A stretch of DNA of 64,000 nucleotides from NCBI GenBank assembly GCA_963711705.1, contig CAVQFM010000019.1:310001-374000 (forward strand), in the 5' to 3' direction. This stretch comes from RYN-230 sp963711705. Lineage in GTDB: Bacteria > Actinomycetota > Actinomycetes > Streptosporangiales > Streptosporangiaceae. Within the stretch, counting starts at the first letter, position 1, and each line of letters opens with the position of its first letter. Positions 7,794-16,895 of this stretch are shown piece by piece. The notes beneath the pieces are model-generated. The model was not told the DNA's origin, did no database searches, and saw nothing but the letters and a program-made list of their open reading frames with translations. The position numbers and the translations under genes are program-made.

Positions 7794-9641
7794 GGCGTAA
7801 CCGCCAGCGTGCGCCCGCCGCCGCCCGGGTCATCCGGGCCGGAGCCGGTCCCGGCCGTCACCAGCCGGCCGTGGTCCAGGGTGATGACCCGGCTCACCGG
7901 CCCGCTCACCGGCCCGCTCAGCGGCGAGCCGTTGCCACCCGGGCCATCCGCACCGCGGGCGCTGACGTCTGCGCCGCTGGCCGCCGGGCCCGCGGCGAGC
8001 GGTGCGGCCCAGCCAACGCCGTGGCTGACCAGCAGCACGGTCCGGCCCGCCATCAGCCGCTCGATGGTGCCGGTGATCATCCGGGCGGTGATCGGGTCCA
8101 GGTGCGCGGTGGGCTCGTCGAGCAGCAGCAGCGGGGCGTCCCGCAGGAACGCGCGGGCCAGCGCGATCCGCTGCCGCTGGCCCGCGGACAGCCGGGCGCC
8201 GCGCTCCCCCAGCGGGCACTCATACCCCCCGGGCAGCTCGTCGATGAACCCGGCCGCCCCGGCCGCCTCGGCGGCCCGGGCGATGGCCGCGCGCGGCGCG
8301 TCCGGCTGGCCGAGCGCGATGTTGCTGGCCACGGTGCCGTCGAACAGGTGCGGGTGCTGCGGCACCCAGGCGATCTGCCGCCGCCACCCGGCCGCGTCCA
8401 GCGTGGCCAGGTCAGTCCCGGCCGGCCCGACTTCGATCCGCCCCGCGGTCGGCTCGGCGAACCGCAGCAGCAGCGCCAGCAGCGAGCTCTTGCCCGCCCC
8501 GCTCGCCCCGGCCAGCGTGATCCGCTCACCGGGCTGGATCGGCAAAGACACCCCGTCCAGCGCCGGGACCTGGCGCGAAGGGTAGGACAGGGTAATTTCG
8601 TTCAGGAAAATCCGGTCGGTGCGCAGGTCGGGCGCAACCGGCGCGGCCCGGCCCAGCCCGCCGGGCGCGGGCCGGCTGGCCGCGGGGAGCGGGGTCTCCA
8701 GGATCTCGCAGGCCCGGCCGGCCGCGGTGACGCCGTCCATGCTCGCGTGGAACTGGGTGCCGACGGCGCGCAGCGGCAGGTACGCCTCTGGGGTCAGCAG
8801 CAGGACCAGCAGCGCGGTCTGGTAGCCCAGGTGCCCGGCCAGCAGCCGCAGCCCGACTTCCACCGCGACCAGCGCGGTGGCCAGCGCCGCGGACAGTTCG
8901 AGGACCAGCGCGGACAGGAAGGCGACCCGCAGCGTGCTCATGGTCGCGCCCCGGTAGGCGTCGGTGACCTCGGCGATCACGCCGGTCTGGGCCTCGGCCC
9001 GGCCGAACAGCTTGAGCGTGGGCAGCCCTTCGACCACGTCCAGGAAGTGGCCGCCCAGCCGGGCCAGCAGCTGCCACTGGCGCTGCGTCCGGACCCGGGT
9101 CTGCATGCCGATCAGCGCCGCGAACACCGGGATGACCGGCAGGGTGACCGCGATCACCAGCCCGGAGATCCAGTCGGCCGCGGCGACCCGGGCCACCACG
9201 GCCACCGGCACCAGCGACGGCCAGCACCAGCTGCGGGAGGAACCGGGCGAAGTACGGGTCGAGGTTGTCCAGGCCCTTGGTGGACAGGGTGGCCACCTCA
9301 CCGGCCCGCTGCCCGCGCAGCCAGGACGGGCCCAGCCGCAGCACGTGCGCGGTGAGCTGGCGGCGCAGCTGGGACTTGACCGCGGCCGCGGCGCGCAGCG
9401 CGGCGATCTCCCCGCCGTACGCGGTGACCGCGCGGGCGGCCAGCACGGCGAGCAGTGCTACCAGCGTGCCGCCCAGGGCGGCCGCCCCGGTGCCGGTGGC
9501 CGCGGTGGCCAGGGCGTGCGCGAGCAGGCCCGCCTGGGCCAGCACCAGGGCGGTGGTGACCAGGCCAAGCAGCACGGTGAGGATGAGGTAGCCGCGGGCG
9601 GCGGCCGCGCGGCGGAGCAGCCGCGGGTCAACCGGTCTCAT
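7790..9641 (-). pseudogene. cydD: Thiol reductant ABC exporter subunit CydD, one apparent frameshift
   Basis: The N-terminal part (about 140 residues, starting MRPVDPRLLRRAAAARGYL) and the rest are in different frames. They join cleanly if one base is dropped, or two added, near 9212-9218, between FLPQLVLAV and LVPVAVVARVAAADW. The repaired protein is about 616 residues, normal for CydD. It has an exporter membrane domain and an ATPase with GASGAGKS, LSAGQRQRIALARAF and LLLLDEPTAHLD. The heterodimer with CydC would export thiols. The rest of the gene looks under selection, so sequencing error is as likely as true inactivation. A Gly/Ser-rich insert lies after the ATPase switch region. Confidence 0.85.
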
Positions 9642-9830
9642 GGGGCTGGCACCCCGGGGGCCAGGGCCCAGGTCATGGGTGCAGGTTAGCCGCGGCCCCG
9701 GCCCGCGCCCAGCCGGCCCCCGGGACGGCGGCGGCAGCTCAGGTGTCCGGTTCGTGACCGGCAGACGTCCGCTGGCTTACCGAACCCGCCCGGGCACCGC
9801 CCCGGAGTGCGCCTGGCCCGCGGACCGGCA

Positions 9831-12584
9831 ATGATGGGGCCGATGGGTGGAGACGGTGAGCTGGCCGCCGGCGCCGCGGCGGGATGCTCGTACGCGCTGC
9901 TGGCGGACGGCACCACCATCACCATCCGCCCGGCCCGGCCGGAGGACCACACGGCCGTCCGGCAGCTGCACGAGGCCATGTCCCCGGCCAACCAGTACCT
10001 GCGGTTCTTCAGCCTGAGCCGGGACGCGGGCCGGCGGGAGGCCAGCCGGCTGACCCGGGCCGCCGACGGGCGGCACGCCGCGCTGCTCGGCTTCCTGGGG
10101 GCCGAGCTGGCCGGTGTGGCCAGCTACGAGCAGCTGGCCGCGCCGCCCGCCACCGCCGAGGTCGCCTTCGCCGTGGCCGACCGGATGCACGGCCGGGGCG
10201 TCGCCACCCTGCTGCTGGAGCACCTGGTCTCACTGGCCCGGGCCCACGGCGTGCGGGTGTTCACCGCGTCCGCCCTGGCCGAGAACACCGCGATGCTCGG
10301 CGTGTTCACCGACGCCGGGCTGAGCGTGCAGCACCGGCTGGCCGATGGCGTGGTCGAGCTGACCATCCCGATCCCGCGCAGCGCCGGGCTGGGCGAGCCC
10401 AGCCGGTACCTGGACGCGGTGGCCGCCCGGGAGCAGCGGGCCGAGGTGGCCAGCCTGGAACCGCTGCTCAGCCCGGGCAGCGTGGCGGTGATCGGGGCCG
10501 GCCGCCGCCGCGGCTCGATCGGCCGGGTCATCCTGCGCAACATCCGGGACGCCGGCTACCCCGGTGCGCTGTTCGGGGTGAACCCGCGGCTGGCCGACAT
10601 CGACGGCATCCCGTGCGTGCCGTCGCCCGCGCAGCTGCCGCAGCCGCCGGACCTGGCCGTGCTGACCGTGCCCGCGGCCCGGGTGCTGGCGGCCGCGGAA
10701 GACTGCGGCCAGCGCGGCGCGCGGTCGCTGGTGGTGATCACCTCCGGGCTGACCCCGGCGCAGTCGGCCCGGCTGCTCGGCACCTGCCGGCACTGGGGCA
10801 TGCGCCTGGTCGGGCCCAACTGCTTCGGCGTGGCCGTGCCGCCGGCGGGCCTGGACGCCACGTTCGCGCGGCACCACCCGGCGCCGGGCACGGCCGGGCT
10901 GGCCGTCCAGTCCGGCGGGCTCGGCGTGGCCCTGCTGGAGCATTTCTCCCGGCTGGGCATAGGCATCTCCTCATTCGCCTCGGTCGGCGACAAGCTGGAC
11001 GTGTCCGGCAACGACATGCTGCAGTGGTGGGCCGATGACGGCGTGACCCGGCTGGCCGTGCTCTACCTGGAGTCGTTCGGCAACCCGCGCAAGTTCGCCC
11101 GGACCGCGACCCGGGTCAGCGCGCGGATGCCGGTGCTCACCGTGCACGCCGGCCGGTCCGCGCCGGGCCAGCGCGCCGCCACCTCGCACACCGCGGCGGC
11201 GGCCGCGCCGCTGATCACCCGGCAGGCCCTGTTCGAGCAGGCTGGCGTCATCGCCACGGACAACCTGGGCGAACTGCTCGACGCGGCCGTGCTGCTGGCC
11301 ACCCAGCCGGTCCCGGCGGGCAGCCGGGTCGCGGTGCTCACCAACGTCGGCGGGGCGGGCGTGCTGGCCGCGGACGCCTGCGTGGCGGCGGGCCTGTCCG
11401 TCGCCACCCCCAGCCGCCGCGCCGCGACCGAGCTGGCCGCGATCCTGCCGCCGGGCGCGGCGCTCGGCGGCCCGGTGGACACCACCGCCACCGTCCGCGC
11501 GGACACCTTCGGCACCGCGCTGGCCACGGTGGGCGGCGACACCGGAGTGGACGCGGTGCTGGCCCTGGTGGTGCGGACCGCCGCCGCTGACCTGGTCCCG
11601 GCGCTGACCGCGGCCCGGCTGCCGGTCCCGCTGGCCGCGGTCCGGCTGGACCAGCCGGATTCGGTGCGGCTGCTGCGCAGCGCCGACGGCGCGGCCCGGG
11701 TGCCGGCCTATGCCTACCCGGAAAGCGCCGCCCGGGCGCTGAGCCGCGCGGCCCGGTACGGATCGTGGCGCTCCCGGCCCGCCGAGGCCGTCCCGGACAT
11801 TGCGGGGCTGCGGGCGGCCGAGGCGCGCAAGCTGATCGCGTCGTTCCTGGACCGGATGCCAGGTGGCGGCTGGCTGCCGGCCGCCGAAACGGACCGGCTG
11901 CTGCGCTGCTACCAGCTGCCGGTGGCGCCGTCCCGGCGGGTCACCGACGCTGGCCAGGCGGTGGCCGCCGCCGCCGAGCTGGGCGGCCACGTCGCGCTGA
12001 AGGCGGAGGTGCCCGGCCTGGTGCACAAGAGCGACGCCGGCGCCGTGCTGCTGGACCTGGCCAGCGCGGATGAGGTGCGCGCGGCGTTTGGCACGCTGGC
12101 CGAGCGCTTCGCGGGACGGCCGCCCGGCGTGCCCGGCGTGCTCGTCCAGCCGATGATCACCGGGGGCACCGAGGTCATCATCGGCGTGGTCCAGGAGCCG
12201 GTGTTCGGCCCGCTGGTGGTGTTCGGCCTGGGCGGCGTGGCCACCCAGGTGCTCGATGACCACGCGGCCCGGCTGGCCCCGCTGACCCCGGCCGACGCCG
12301 ACGACCTGATCCACTCGATCCGCGCCGCACCGCTGCTGGCCGGCGCGGGCGGCCAGCCTGCCGCCGACCTCACCGCGCTGCGCGGCGCCCTGCTCCGGGT
12401 GTCCCGGCTGGCCGATGACCTGCCGCAGGTCGCCGAGCTGGACCTGAACCCGGTGCTCGCCTGCCCCGGCGGGGCCACCGTGGTGGACGCCCGGGTCCGG
12501 GTGACCAGCCACGCGGCCGCCGACCCGTTCCTGCGCCAGCTGCCGGCCGCCCGCGAGCCGGCGCCGGCCAGCACCGAACGCTGA
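9831..12584 (+). CDS. GNAT acetyltransferase fused to ADP-forming acyl-CoA synthetase (Pat-like)
   Basis: A 917-residue fusion. An N-terminal GNAT domain (about 25-170) has TIRPARPEDH and the acetyl-CoA loop region EVAFAVADRMHGRGVATLLL. A CoA-binding Rossmann domain follows (SVAVIGAGRRRGSIGRVILR), then succinyl-CoA-ligase-like domains and a C-terminal ATP-grasp domain starting near VAPSRRVTDAGQAVAAAAEL. This GNAT-first order is the one described for Streptomyces protein acetyltransferases; such enzymes acetylate lysines, for example inactivating acetyl-CoA synthetase. ATG 9831 is chosen for its GGA at six bases; GTG 9807 is possible. A phosphoketolase stump follows, hinting at an acetyl-phosphate/acetyl-CoA theme. 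Confidence 0.88.
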   Translation: MMGPMGGDGELAAGAAAGCSYALLADGTTITIRPARPEDHTAVRQLHEAMSPANQYLRFFSLSRDAGRREASRLTRAADGRHAALLGFLGAELAGVASYEQLAAPPATAEVAFAVADRMHGRGVATLLLEHLVSLARAHGVRVFTASALAENTAMLGVFTDAGLSVQHRLADGVVELTIPIPRSAGLGEPSRYLDAVAAREQRAEVASLEPLLSPGSVAVIGAGRRRGSIGRVILRNIRDAGYPGALFGVNPRLADIDGIPCVPSPAQLPQPPDLAVLTVPAARVLAAAEDCGQRGARSLVVITSGLTPAQSARLLGTCRHWGMRLVGPNCFGVAVPPAGLDATFARHHPAPGTAGLAVQSGGLGVALLEHFSRLGIGISSFASVGDKLDVSGNDMLQWWADDGVTRLAVLYLESFGNPRKFARTATRVSARMPVLTVHAGRSAPGQRAATSHTAAAAAPLITRQALFEQAGVIATDNLGELLDAAVLLATQPVPAGSRVAVLTNVGGAGVLAADACVAAGLSVATPSRRAATELAAILPPGAALGGPVDTTATVRADTFGTALATVGGDTGVDAVLALVVRTAAADLVPALTAARLPVPLAAVRLDQPDSVRLLRSADGAARVPAYAYPESAARALSRAARYGSWRSRPAEAVPDIAGLRAAEARKLIASFLDRMPGGGWLPAAETDRLLRCYQLPVAPSRRVTDAGQAVAAAAELGGHVALKAEVPGLVHKSDAGAVLLDLASADEVRAAFGTLAERFAGRPPGVPGVLVQPMITGGTEVIIGVVQEPVFGPLVVFGLGGVATQVLDDHAARLAPLTPADADDLIHSIRAAPLLAGAGGQPAADLTALRGALLRVSRLADDLPQVAELDLNPVLACPGGATVVDARVRVTSHAAADPFLRQLPAAREPAPASTER

Positions 12585-12620
12585 CTTTCCCCACCCTTGT
12601 GCCGGAAGGAGCCGCTCACC

Positions 12621-12956
12621 ATGACCGTGACCGCCAGGCCGGAACTCAGTACCGATGAGCTACAGGCCCTCGACGGGTACTGGCGCGCCGCGAACTACCT
12701 GTCGGTCGCCAGGCTGCCACGGGTGACGCCGACACTGCTCGGCGCCCGGGGCCCGGGTAGCGACCGTGGTCGTCACGGCCCGGGAAGACCTGGAAGTAGC
12801 CCGCCAGGTCCGCGCCGTGCTGTCCCGCTCGGACACGACGGGGCCGCCGCCCGCTGTCCACCCCCGCCCCTGATCACGCTCCAGCCCGCTGCCCGCCCGC
12901 CCCGGCACCCTCCACCCGGCCCCGCCCAGGCCCGCCCACTCGTGATCATGACTTAG
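12621..12956 (+). pseudogene. Phosphoketolase N-terminal remnant
   Basis: A strong GGAAGGAG lies ten bases before the ATG. The first 33 or so residues (ELSTDELQALDGYWRAANYL then SV) match the N-terminus of xylulose/fructose phosphoketolase, whose thiamine-diphosphate domain should continue for about 780 more residues. Instead the frame runs into Gly/Arg/Pro-rich translation without family similarity and stops after 111 codons. Another frame near 12763-12840 reads TVVVTAREDLEVARQVRAVL and may be a scrap of a second gene. The region before the break still looks translatable, so loss may be recent. An assembly deletion is an alternative. Confidence 0.7.
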
Positions 12957-12990
12957 GGGTGAATAGATTCGCACCAATCTCATGATCACG
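12941..12990. terminator. Inverted repeat between convergent genes
   Basis: CGTGATCATGA (12941-12951) pairs exactly with TCATGATCACG (12980-12990) across a 28-base loop, between the phosphoketolase stump and the leftward stress-protein gene. It could serve either strand. Confidence 0.5.
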
Positions 12991-13022
12991 AACGCGGCTG
13001 GGTTCCGGGCTGACCGGCAGGG

Positions 13023-13577
13023 TTAGCCGGAGGTGATGCGGGCTGGATCGAGAGCCCGGTGCCGGAAGGCCCAGCCGCGCAGCCCGTGACCGGCCGCCTG
13101 GTCCAGGCCCGGGGGTGGTACGGCCACCACCGGGCAGCTGGCGTGGGCCAGGCAGTACCGGACGACCCGCCCGCGCAGCAGCCGCCGGGCCAGGCCGCGG
13201 CGGCCCGCGCCGACCACCAGCAGATCGCCCGGCTGGCTGGCCGCCGCGACCAGCACCTCCCCCGGCTCGCCCCGGCGGACCAGCGGCTCGGCCGGGCGGC
13301 CGGCCGGGGCGATACCGCCCCAGGCACTGTCCAGCGCCGCCCACAGCCGCAGCCAGGCCGCGTCTTTCCAGATCTGCCGCAGATGGCTGCTGGGACAGCG
13401 CCGGTCGGCCATGTCACCCCCGGGTGGCAGCCAGGCCAGGACGGGGATCAGCGTGGCGTCGTCCTGGCGCGCCAGCTCGGCCGCATAGCGCAGGGCCGGC
13501 AGGCTGCCCGGTGCACCGCTGGTGCCGACGATGATCCGACGTGAGCCGGACACGGCGTGCTCCTTCCCAATGCTCAA
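13023..13577 (-). CDS. Universal stress protein family (UspA)
   Basis: A 184-residue single Usp domain. The N-terminal strand IIVGTSGAPGSLPALRYAAE and the C-terminal ATP-binding run LLVVGAGRRGLARRLLRG (the G-x2-G-x9-G pattern), then VVRYCLAHASCPVVAVPP, identify the ATP-binding subclass. Usp proteins accumulate under starvation, hypoxia or redox stress and in mycobacteria many belong to the DosR regulon. It is transcribed away from the MFS pump at 13771 through a shared 193-base region. A roughly 20-residue C-terminal extension after the last strand is unassigned. I found no good DosR box in its promoter region. Confidence 0.88.
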   Translation of the reverse strand: MSIGKEHAVSGSRRIIVGTSGAPGSLPALRYAAELARQDDATLIPVLAWLPPGGDMADRRCPSSHLRQIWKDAAWLRLWAALDSAWGGIAPAGRPAEPLVRRGEPGEVLVAAASQPGDLLVVGAGRRGLARRLLRGRVVRYCLAHASCPVVAVPPPGLDQAAGHGLRGWAFRHRALDPARITSG

Positions 13578-13716
13578 CGGTTTGCTGCTGCCAGCTAACC
13601 CGCTGCGCCACGGGCTGGGCCGGGCGCTGACAGGCCCCTAACAGGGAACCAGCCGATTCATGCGGGCCGCTCACGGGCCGGGTGGCCCAGATCACAGCGA
13701 GGCCCCGGAAATCCCG

Positions 13717-13758
13717 TTGACAGTTCCTCAAATCTGAGGGTAGCTTTCTTTTGAAAGC
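13717..13758 (+). promoter_or_regulatory. Promoter and dyad operator for the MFS pump
   Basis: TTGACA (13717-13722) and TAGCTT (13741-13746) are 18 bases apart. Overlapping the -10 is a perfect dyad GCTTTC-TTTT-GAAAGC (13743-13758). The position suits repression by the TetR protein encoded just after the pump. Confidence 0.5.
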
Positions 13759-13770
13759 ATGAGCTAAGAG

Positions 13771-15516
13771 ATGGTGACTTCCATGAATACTGGGGACTCC
13801 CGCCGGTGGTGGGCGCTGATAGCCATCGCGGCCAGCGTCCTGGTCGTCGGCCTCGACCTCACCGTGCTCAGCCTGGCGCTGCCGGTCCTGTCCACCCAGC
13901 TGCATGCGTCCACGACCGACCTGCAATGGTTCTCCGCCGTCTACAGCCTGGTGCTGGCCGCGGCGCTGCTGCCGGCCGGGCTGCTCGGTGACCGGTTCGG
14001 GCGCAAGCGGATGCTGCTGGGCGCGCTGGTCGTGTTCGGCGCCAGCTCGGCCGCGTGCGCGCTGGCAGGCTCACCAGCCGAGCTGATCGCCGCCCGGGCG
14101 GTGCTCGGGCTGGGCGCGGCCGTCATCTTCCCGATGTCCATCGCCGTGCTGCCGGTCATGTTCACCGAGGAAGAGCGGCCCCGGGCCATCGCGATCGTGA
14201 TGGGCGCCACCTTCATCGGCTACCCGGTCGGCCCGCTGCTGGGCGGCTGGCTGCTGGACAACTTCTGGTGGGGCTCGGTCTTCCTGATCAACGTGCCAGT
14301 GGCGGCGCTGGCCCTGCTCGCCGTGGCCACGCTGATGCCCGAGTCGTTCGGGGTCCGCACCTCCCGGATCGATGTGCCCGGGATCATCCTGTCCAGCCTG
14401 GGGCTGGCCTCGCTGACCTACGGGTTCATCAAGGCCGGCCAGGACGGCTGGGGCGACGCTACCGCGGTGGCCACGATGGTGGCCGGGGCCGCCGGGCTGA
14501 TCTTGTTCGTGGCGTGGGAGCGCTATCTCACCGGGCGCGGCCAGCCGCTCATCCAGCTGGAGCTGTTCCGGTCGGCCGCATTCACCTGGGGCACGCTGCT
14601 GACCACGTTCGTCTCGTTCGCGATGTTCGGCATCCTGTTCGCGATGCCGCAGTACTTCCAGGAGGTGCTGGGCTTCGACTCCTTCGGCAGCGGGCTGCGC
14701 ATGCTGCCGCTGATCGGCGGGATGGTGGTGGGCATGCTGGCCGGCACCCGGCTGCAGGCGCCGCGCAAGGCGCCGGACGGCAGTACGGCCCGGGCACCGA
14801 TGGGCCCCAAGCCCCTGGTCAGCGTCGGCTTCCTGGCCATGGCGGCGGCCCTGGCGGTCGGTGCCACCACCCACGTCGCCAGCGGCACCGGCTTCGCCGT
14901 GACCTGGTTCGCCGTGGCCGGTCTCGGCCTGGGCCTGGCCATGCCAGCGGCCATGAACGCCGCCCTGGGCGCGCTGTCCCCCGAGCGCAGCGGCTCCGGC
15001 TCCGCCCTGATCACCGCCATGCGCCAGGTCGGCGCGACGATCGGGGTGGCCGTGCTGGGCACCGTGCTGCTGTCCGGCTACCGCGGCCAGCTGCACCTGG
15101 GCGGCCTGCCTGCCGCCGCGGCCGAGGTGGTGCGCAGCAGCGTGGCCGGCGGGGTGGCGGTCGCCGACGCGACCCACTCGGCCGCGCTGCTGCTGATGAC
15201 CCGCACCGCCTTCGTGCACGGCCTGGACGTCATGCTGGCCGTGTGCGCGGTGATCGCGATCATCAGCGCCCTGCTCGCGCTGGTCTTCCTGCCCCGCCGG
15301 GCGTCCGCGGCCGGGACGGCCCCGGCGGCGGGGACGGGGCCGGTCGCAGGGACAGCCCCGGCCGCGGGGACGGCCCTGGAGACCGCGGGGCGCCGGGACC
15401 CAGCCGTTCCCGTGGGCCCGGCCGGCCCGGCCCTGGATGACCGGTCCGCCGCGTCGGTCGCCACCGGCGACCAGACCGGGGACAATCAGAGCCATGAGCG
15501 ACACGGGCACCACTGA
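13771..15516 (+). CDS. DHA2-type MFS drug efflux transporter
   Basis: A 581-residue integral membrane protein with about 14 helices. Motif A is seen as GLLGDRFGRKRMLLGA, and motif C-like Gly/Pro pattern as ATFIGYPVGPLLGGW, both typical of drug/H+ antiporters of the EmrB/QacA class. The first helix begins WALIAIAASVLVVGLDLTVL, as usual for DHA2. The C-terminus after the last helix (about residue 500 onward) is a low-complexity tail of AAGTAP-like repeats, probably disordered in the cytoplasm. The gene overlaps the downstream TetR gene by 23 bases, so pump and regulator form one unit. Substrate unknown; multidrug or antibiotic efflux is inferred from the family. Confidence 0.9.
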   Translation: MVTSMNTGDSRRWWALIAIAASVLVVGLDLTVLSLALPVLSTQLHASTTDLQWFSAVYSLVLAAALLPAGLLGDRFGRKRMLLGALVVFGASSAACALAGSPAELIAARAVLGLGAAVIFPMSIAVLPVMFTEEERPRAIAIVMGATFIGYPVGPLLGGWLLDNFWWGSVFLINVPVAALALLAVATLMPESFGVRTSRIDVPGIILSSLGLASLTYGFIKAGQDGWGDATAVATMVAGAAGLILFVAWERYLTGRGQPLIQLELFRSAAFTWGTLLTTFVSFAMFGILFAMPQYFQEVLGFDSFGSGLRMLPLIGGMVVGMLAGTRLQAPRKAPDGSTARAPMGPKPLVSVGFLAMAAALAVGATTHVASGTGFAVTWFAVAGLGLGLAMPAAMNAALGALSPERSGSGSALITAMRQVGATIGVAVLGTVLLSGYRGQLHLGGLPAAAAEVVRSSVAGGVAVADATHSAALLLMTRTAFVHGLDVMLAVCAVIAIISALLALVFLPRRASAAGTAPAAGTGPVAGTAPAAGTALETAGRRDPAVPVGPAGPALDDRSAASVATGDQTGDNQSHERHGHH

Positions 15517-16111
15517 TCAGCCCCCTGGGCTGCGCGAACGCAAGAAGGCCAAGACGCGTGCGACCATCCGGGAGCACGCGTTGCGGCTGTTTCGCGATCA
15601 GGGGTACGGCGCCACCACGGTCGAGCAGATCGCCGAGGCAGCCGAGGTGTCCCCGGCCACGTTCTACCGGTACTTCCCGACCAAAGAGGACGTGGTTCTC
15701 CAGGATGACCTGGACGTGCTGGCCCTGGGGGAGCTGGAGGCGCTGCCCCCCGGCCTCAGCCCGCTGGCGGCGGTACGCCAGGCAACCGCCCGGTCCGTCG
15801 CCCGGTTCACCGCCGAAGAGCGCGAGCGGTTCCGGGTCACGACGGCGCTGACGATGGCGGTGCCGGAGATCCGGGCCCGCGCCCTGGATGAGTTCGCCCG
15901 GACCCTGGACGTGTTCGCCACGGCGCTGGCCAAGCGGACCGGCCGGGAAGCAGATGACCCCGCGGTGCGCACGCTGGCCGGGGCCATCTTTGGAGTGATC
16001 CTGGCGACCACGCTGCCCACGCTGGAGGGTGGTGGCTCGGTCGAGCTCGAGGACATCTTCGCCAAGATCGACAAGGGCCTGGCGCTGCTGGAGGCTGGCC
16101 TTCCGCTGTGA
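15494..16111 (+). CDS. TetR-family regulator of the adjacent MFS pump
   Basis: A 205-residue regulator. The N-terminal helix-turn-helix (about 15-62) contains IREHALRLFRDQGYGATTVE and AEVSPATFYRYFPTKEDVVL, the classic TetR recognition block. The C-terminal ligand/dimer domain is helical without obvious ligand. ATG 15494 puts the start 23 bases inside the MFS gene; a longer frame exists upstream but would bury it in the pump. Same-strand overlap with an efflux gene and the dyad over its -10 point to local repression relieved by a substrate of the pump. Confidence 0.88.
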   Translation: MSDTGTTDQPPGLRERKKAKTRATIREHALRLFRDQGYGATTVEQIAEAAEVSPATFYRYFPTKEDVVLQDDLDVLALGELEALPPGLSPLAAVRQATARSVARFTAEERERFRVTTALTMAVPEIRARALDEFARTLDVFATALAKRTGREADDPAVRTLAGAIFGVILATTLPTLEGGGSVELEDIFAKIDKGLALLEAGLPL

Positions 16112-16181
16112 CCGCCCGTCGCCGTTCCGGGCGGCCGGCGCGTAAGCGGGCCCCGTGGAGCGGGTGGCCGAGGGCGTGTCC

Positions 16182-16811
16182 CTAGCGGACGCCGCGCGGG
16201 CGGAACTGGACGCTGATCCGCGGCCCGGTGGCCCGGGTGGTCTTCGGCACCGCATGCTCCCAGGTGCGCTGGCAGCTGCCGCCCATCACCAGCAGGTCGC
16301 CGTGACCCAGGTCATGACGCAGCGCCGGCCCGCCGCCACGCGGCCGGAGCAGCAGGGCCCGCGGCGTGCCCAGGGAGAGGATCGCGACCATGGTGTCCTC
16401 GGTGCGGCCGCGGCCGATCCGGTCGCCGTGCCAGGCCACGCTGTCCTGCCCGTCGCGGTACAGGCACAGGCCCGCGGTGACCAGCGGCTCCCCCAGCTCA
16501 GGCCAGTAGTGCGCGTCCAGCGCCTGGCGCGCACGGTCCAGGGCCGGGTCGGGCAACTGCTCTCCCTCGGCGTAGAAGCAGAGCAGCCGGGGAACGTCCA
16601 CCACCCGCTCGTACATCCGGCGCCGCTCCTCGCGCCACGGGACGACCTGCCGCAGCCGGTCGAACAGCACGCCGGCGCCCGCCATCCAGCCGGGCCGGAT
16701 GTCCACCCAGGCGCCGTGGGACAGCATCGTCCGGTGTACCGTGCCGCCGAGTGGCCCGGGCGCGGGCTCATCGCACAGGTCGAGCAGGGACCCTTGCAGC
16801 GCAGTCACCAT
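16182..16811 (-). CDS. alkB: AlkB-like 2-oxoglutarate/Fe(II) dioxygenase
   Basis: A 209-residue single-domain enzyme. Iron ligands are H128 and D130 in WHGDRIG and H186 in WEHAVPK; 2-oxoglutarate and substrate contacts are R198 and R204 in RISVQFRPR, the usual R-x5-R spacing. AlkB enzymes oxidatively remove alkyl groups (1-methyladenine, 3-methylcytosine) from DNA or RNA. It is divergent from uracil-DNA glycosylase with a short shared promoter region, so two DNA base-repair genes sit back to back. It is convergent with the TetR gene. Confidence 0.88.
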   Translation of the reverse strand: MVTALQGSLLDLCDEPAPGPLGGTVHRTMLSHGAWVDIRPGWMAGAGVLFDRLRQVVPWREERRRMYERVVDVPRLLCFYAEGEQLPDPALDRARQALDAHYWPELGEPLVTAGLCLYRDGQDSVAWHGDRIGRGRTEDTMVAILSLGTPRALLLRPRGGGPALRHDLGHGDLLVMGGSCQRTWEHAVPKTTRATGPRISVQFRPRGVR

Positions 16812-16895
16812 GCCTTGAGCATACGCTATTTCTCAAATATTTGTTCGATACCGGATCGCGGGGTCGGCCACACCGCCGGGGGCCGGAGCCCTAGA

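Noticed and set aside
10971..12512. 513-codon leftward frame opposite the acetyltransferase-synthetase gene
   Set aside because: Gln/Gly/His/Arg-rich antisense shadow with no recognisable motif.
13620..13660. Possible DosR box before the Usp gene (GGCCCCTAACAGGG)
   Set aside because: Neither half fits the GGGAC...GTCCC pattern; the match fails at several key positions.
16155..16895. Long open frame continuing upstream of ung
   Set aside because: It overlaps alkB antisense and has no uracil-glycosylase similarity before GTG 16896; typical open antisense frame in GC-rich DNA.
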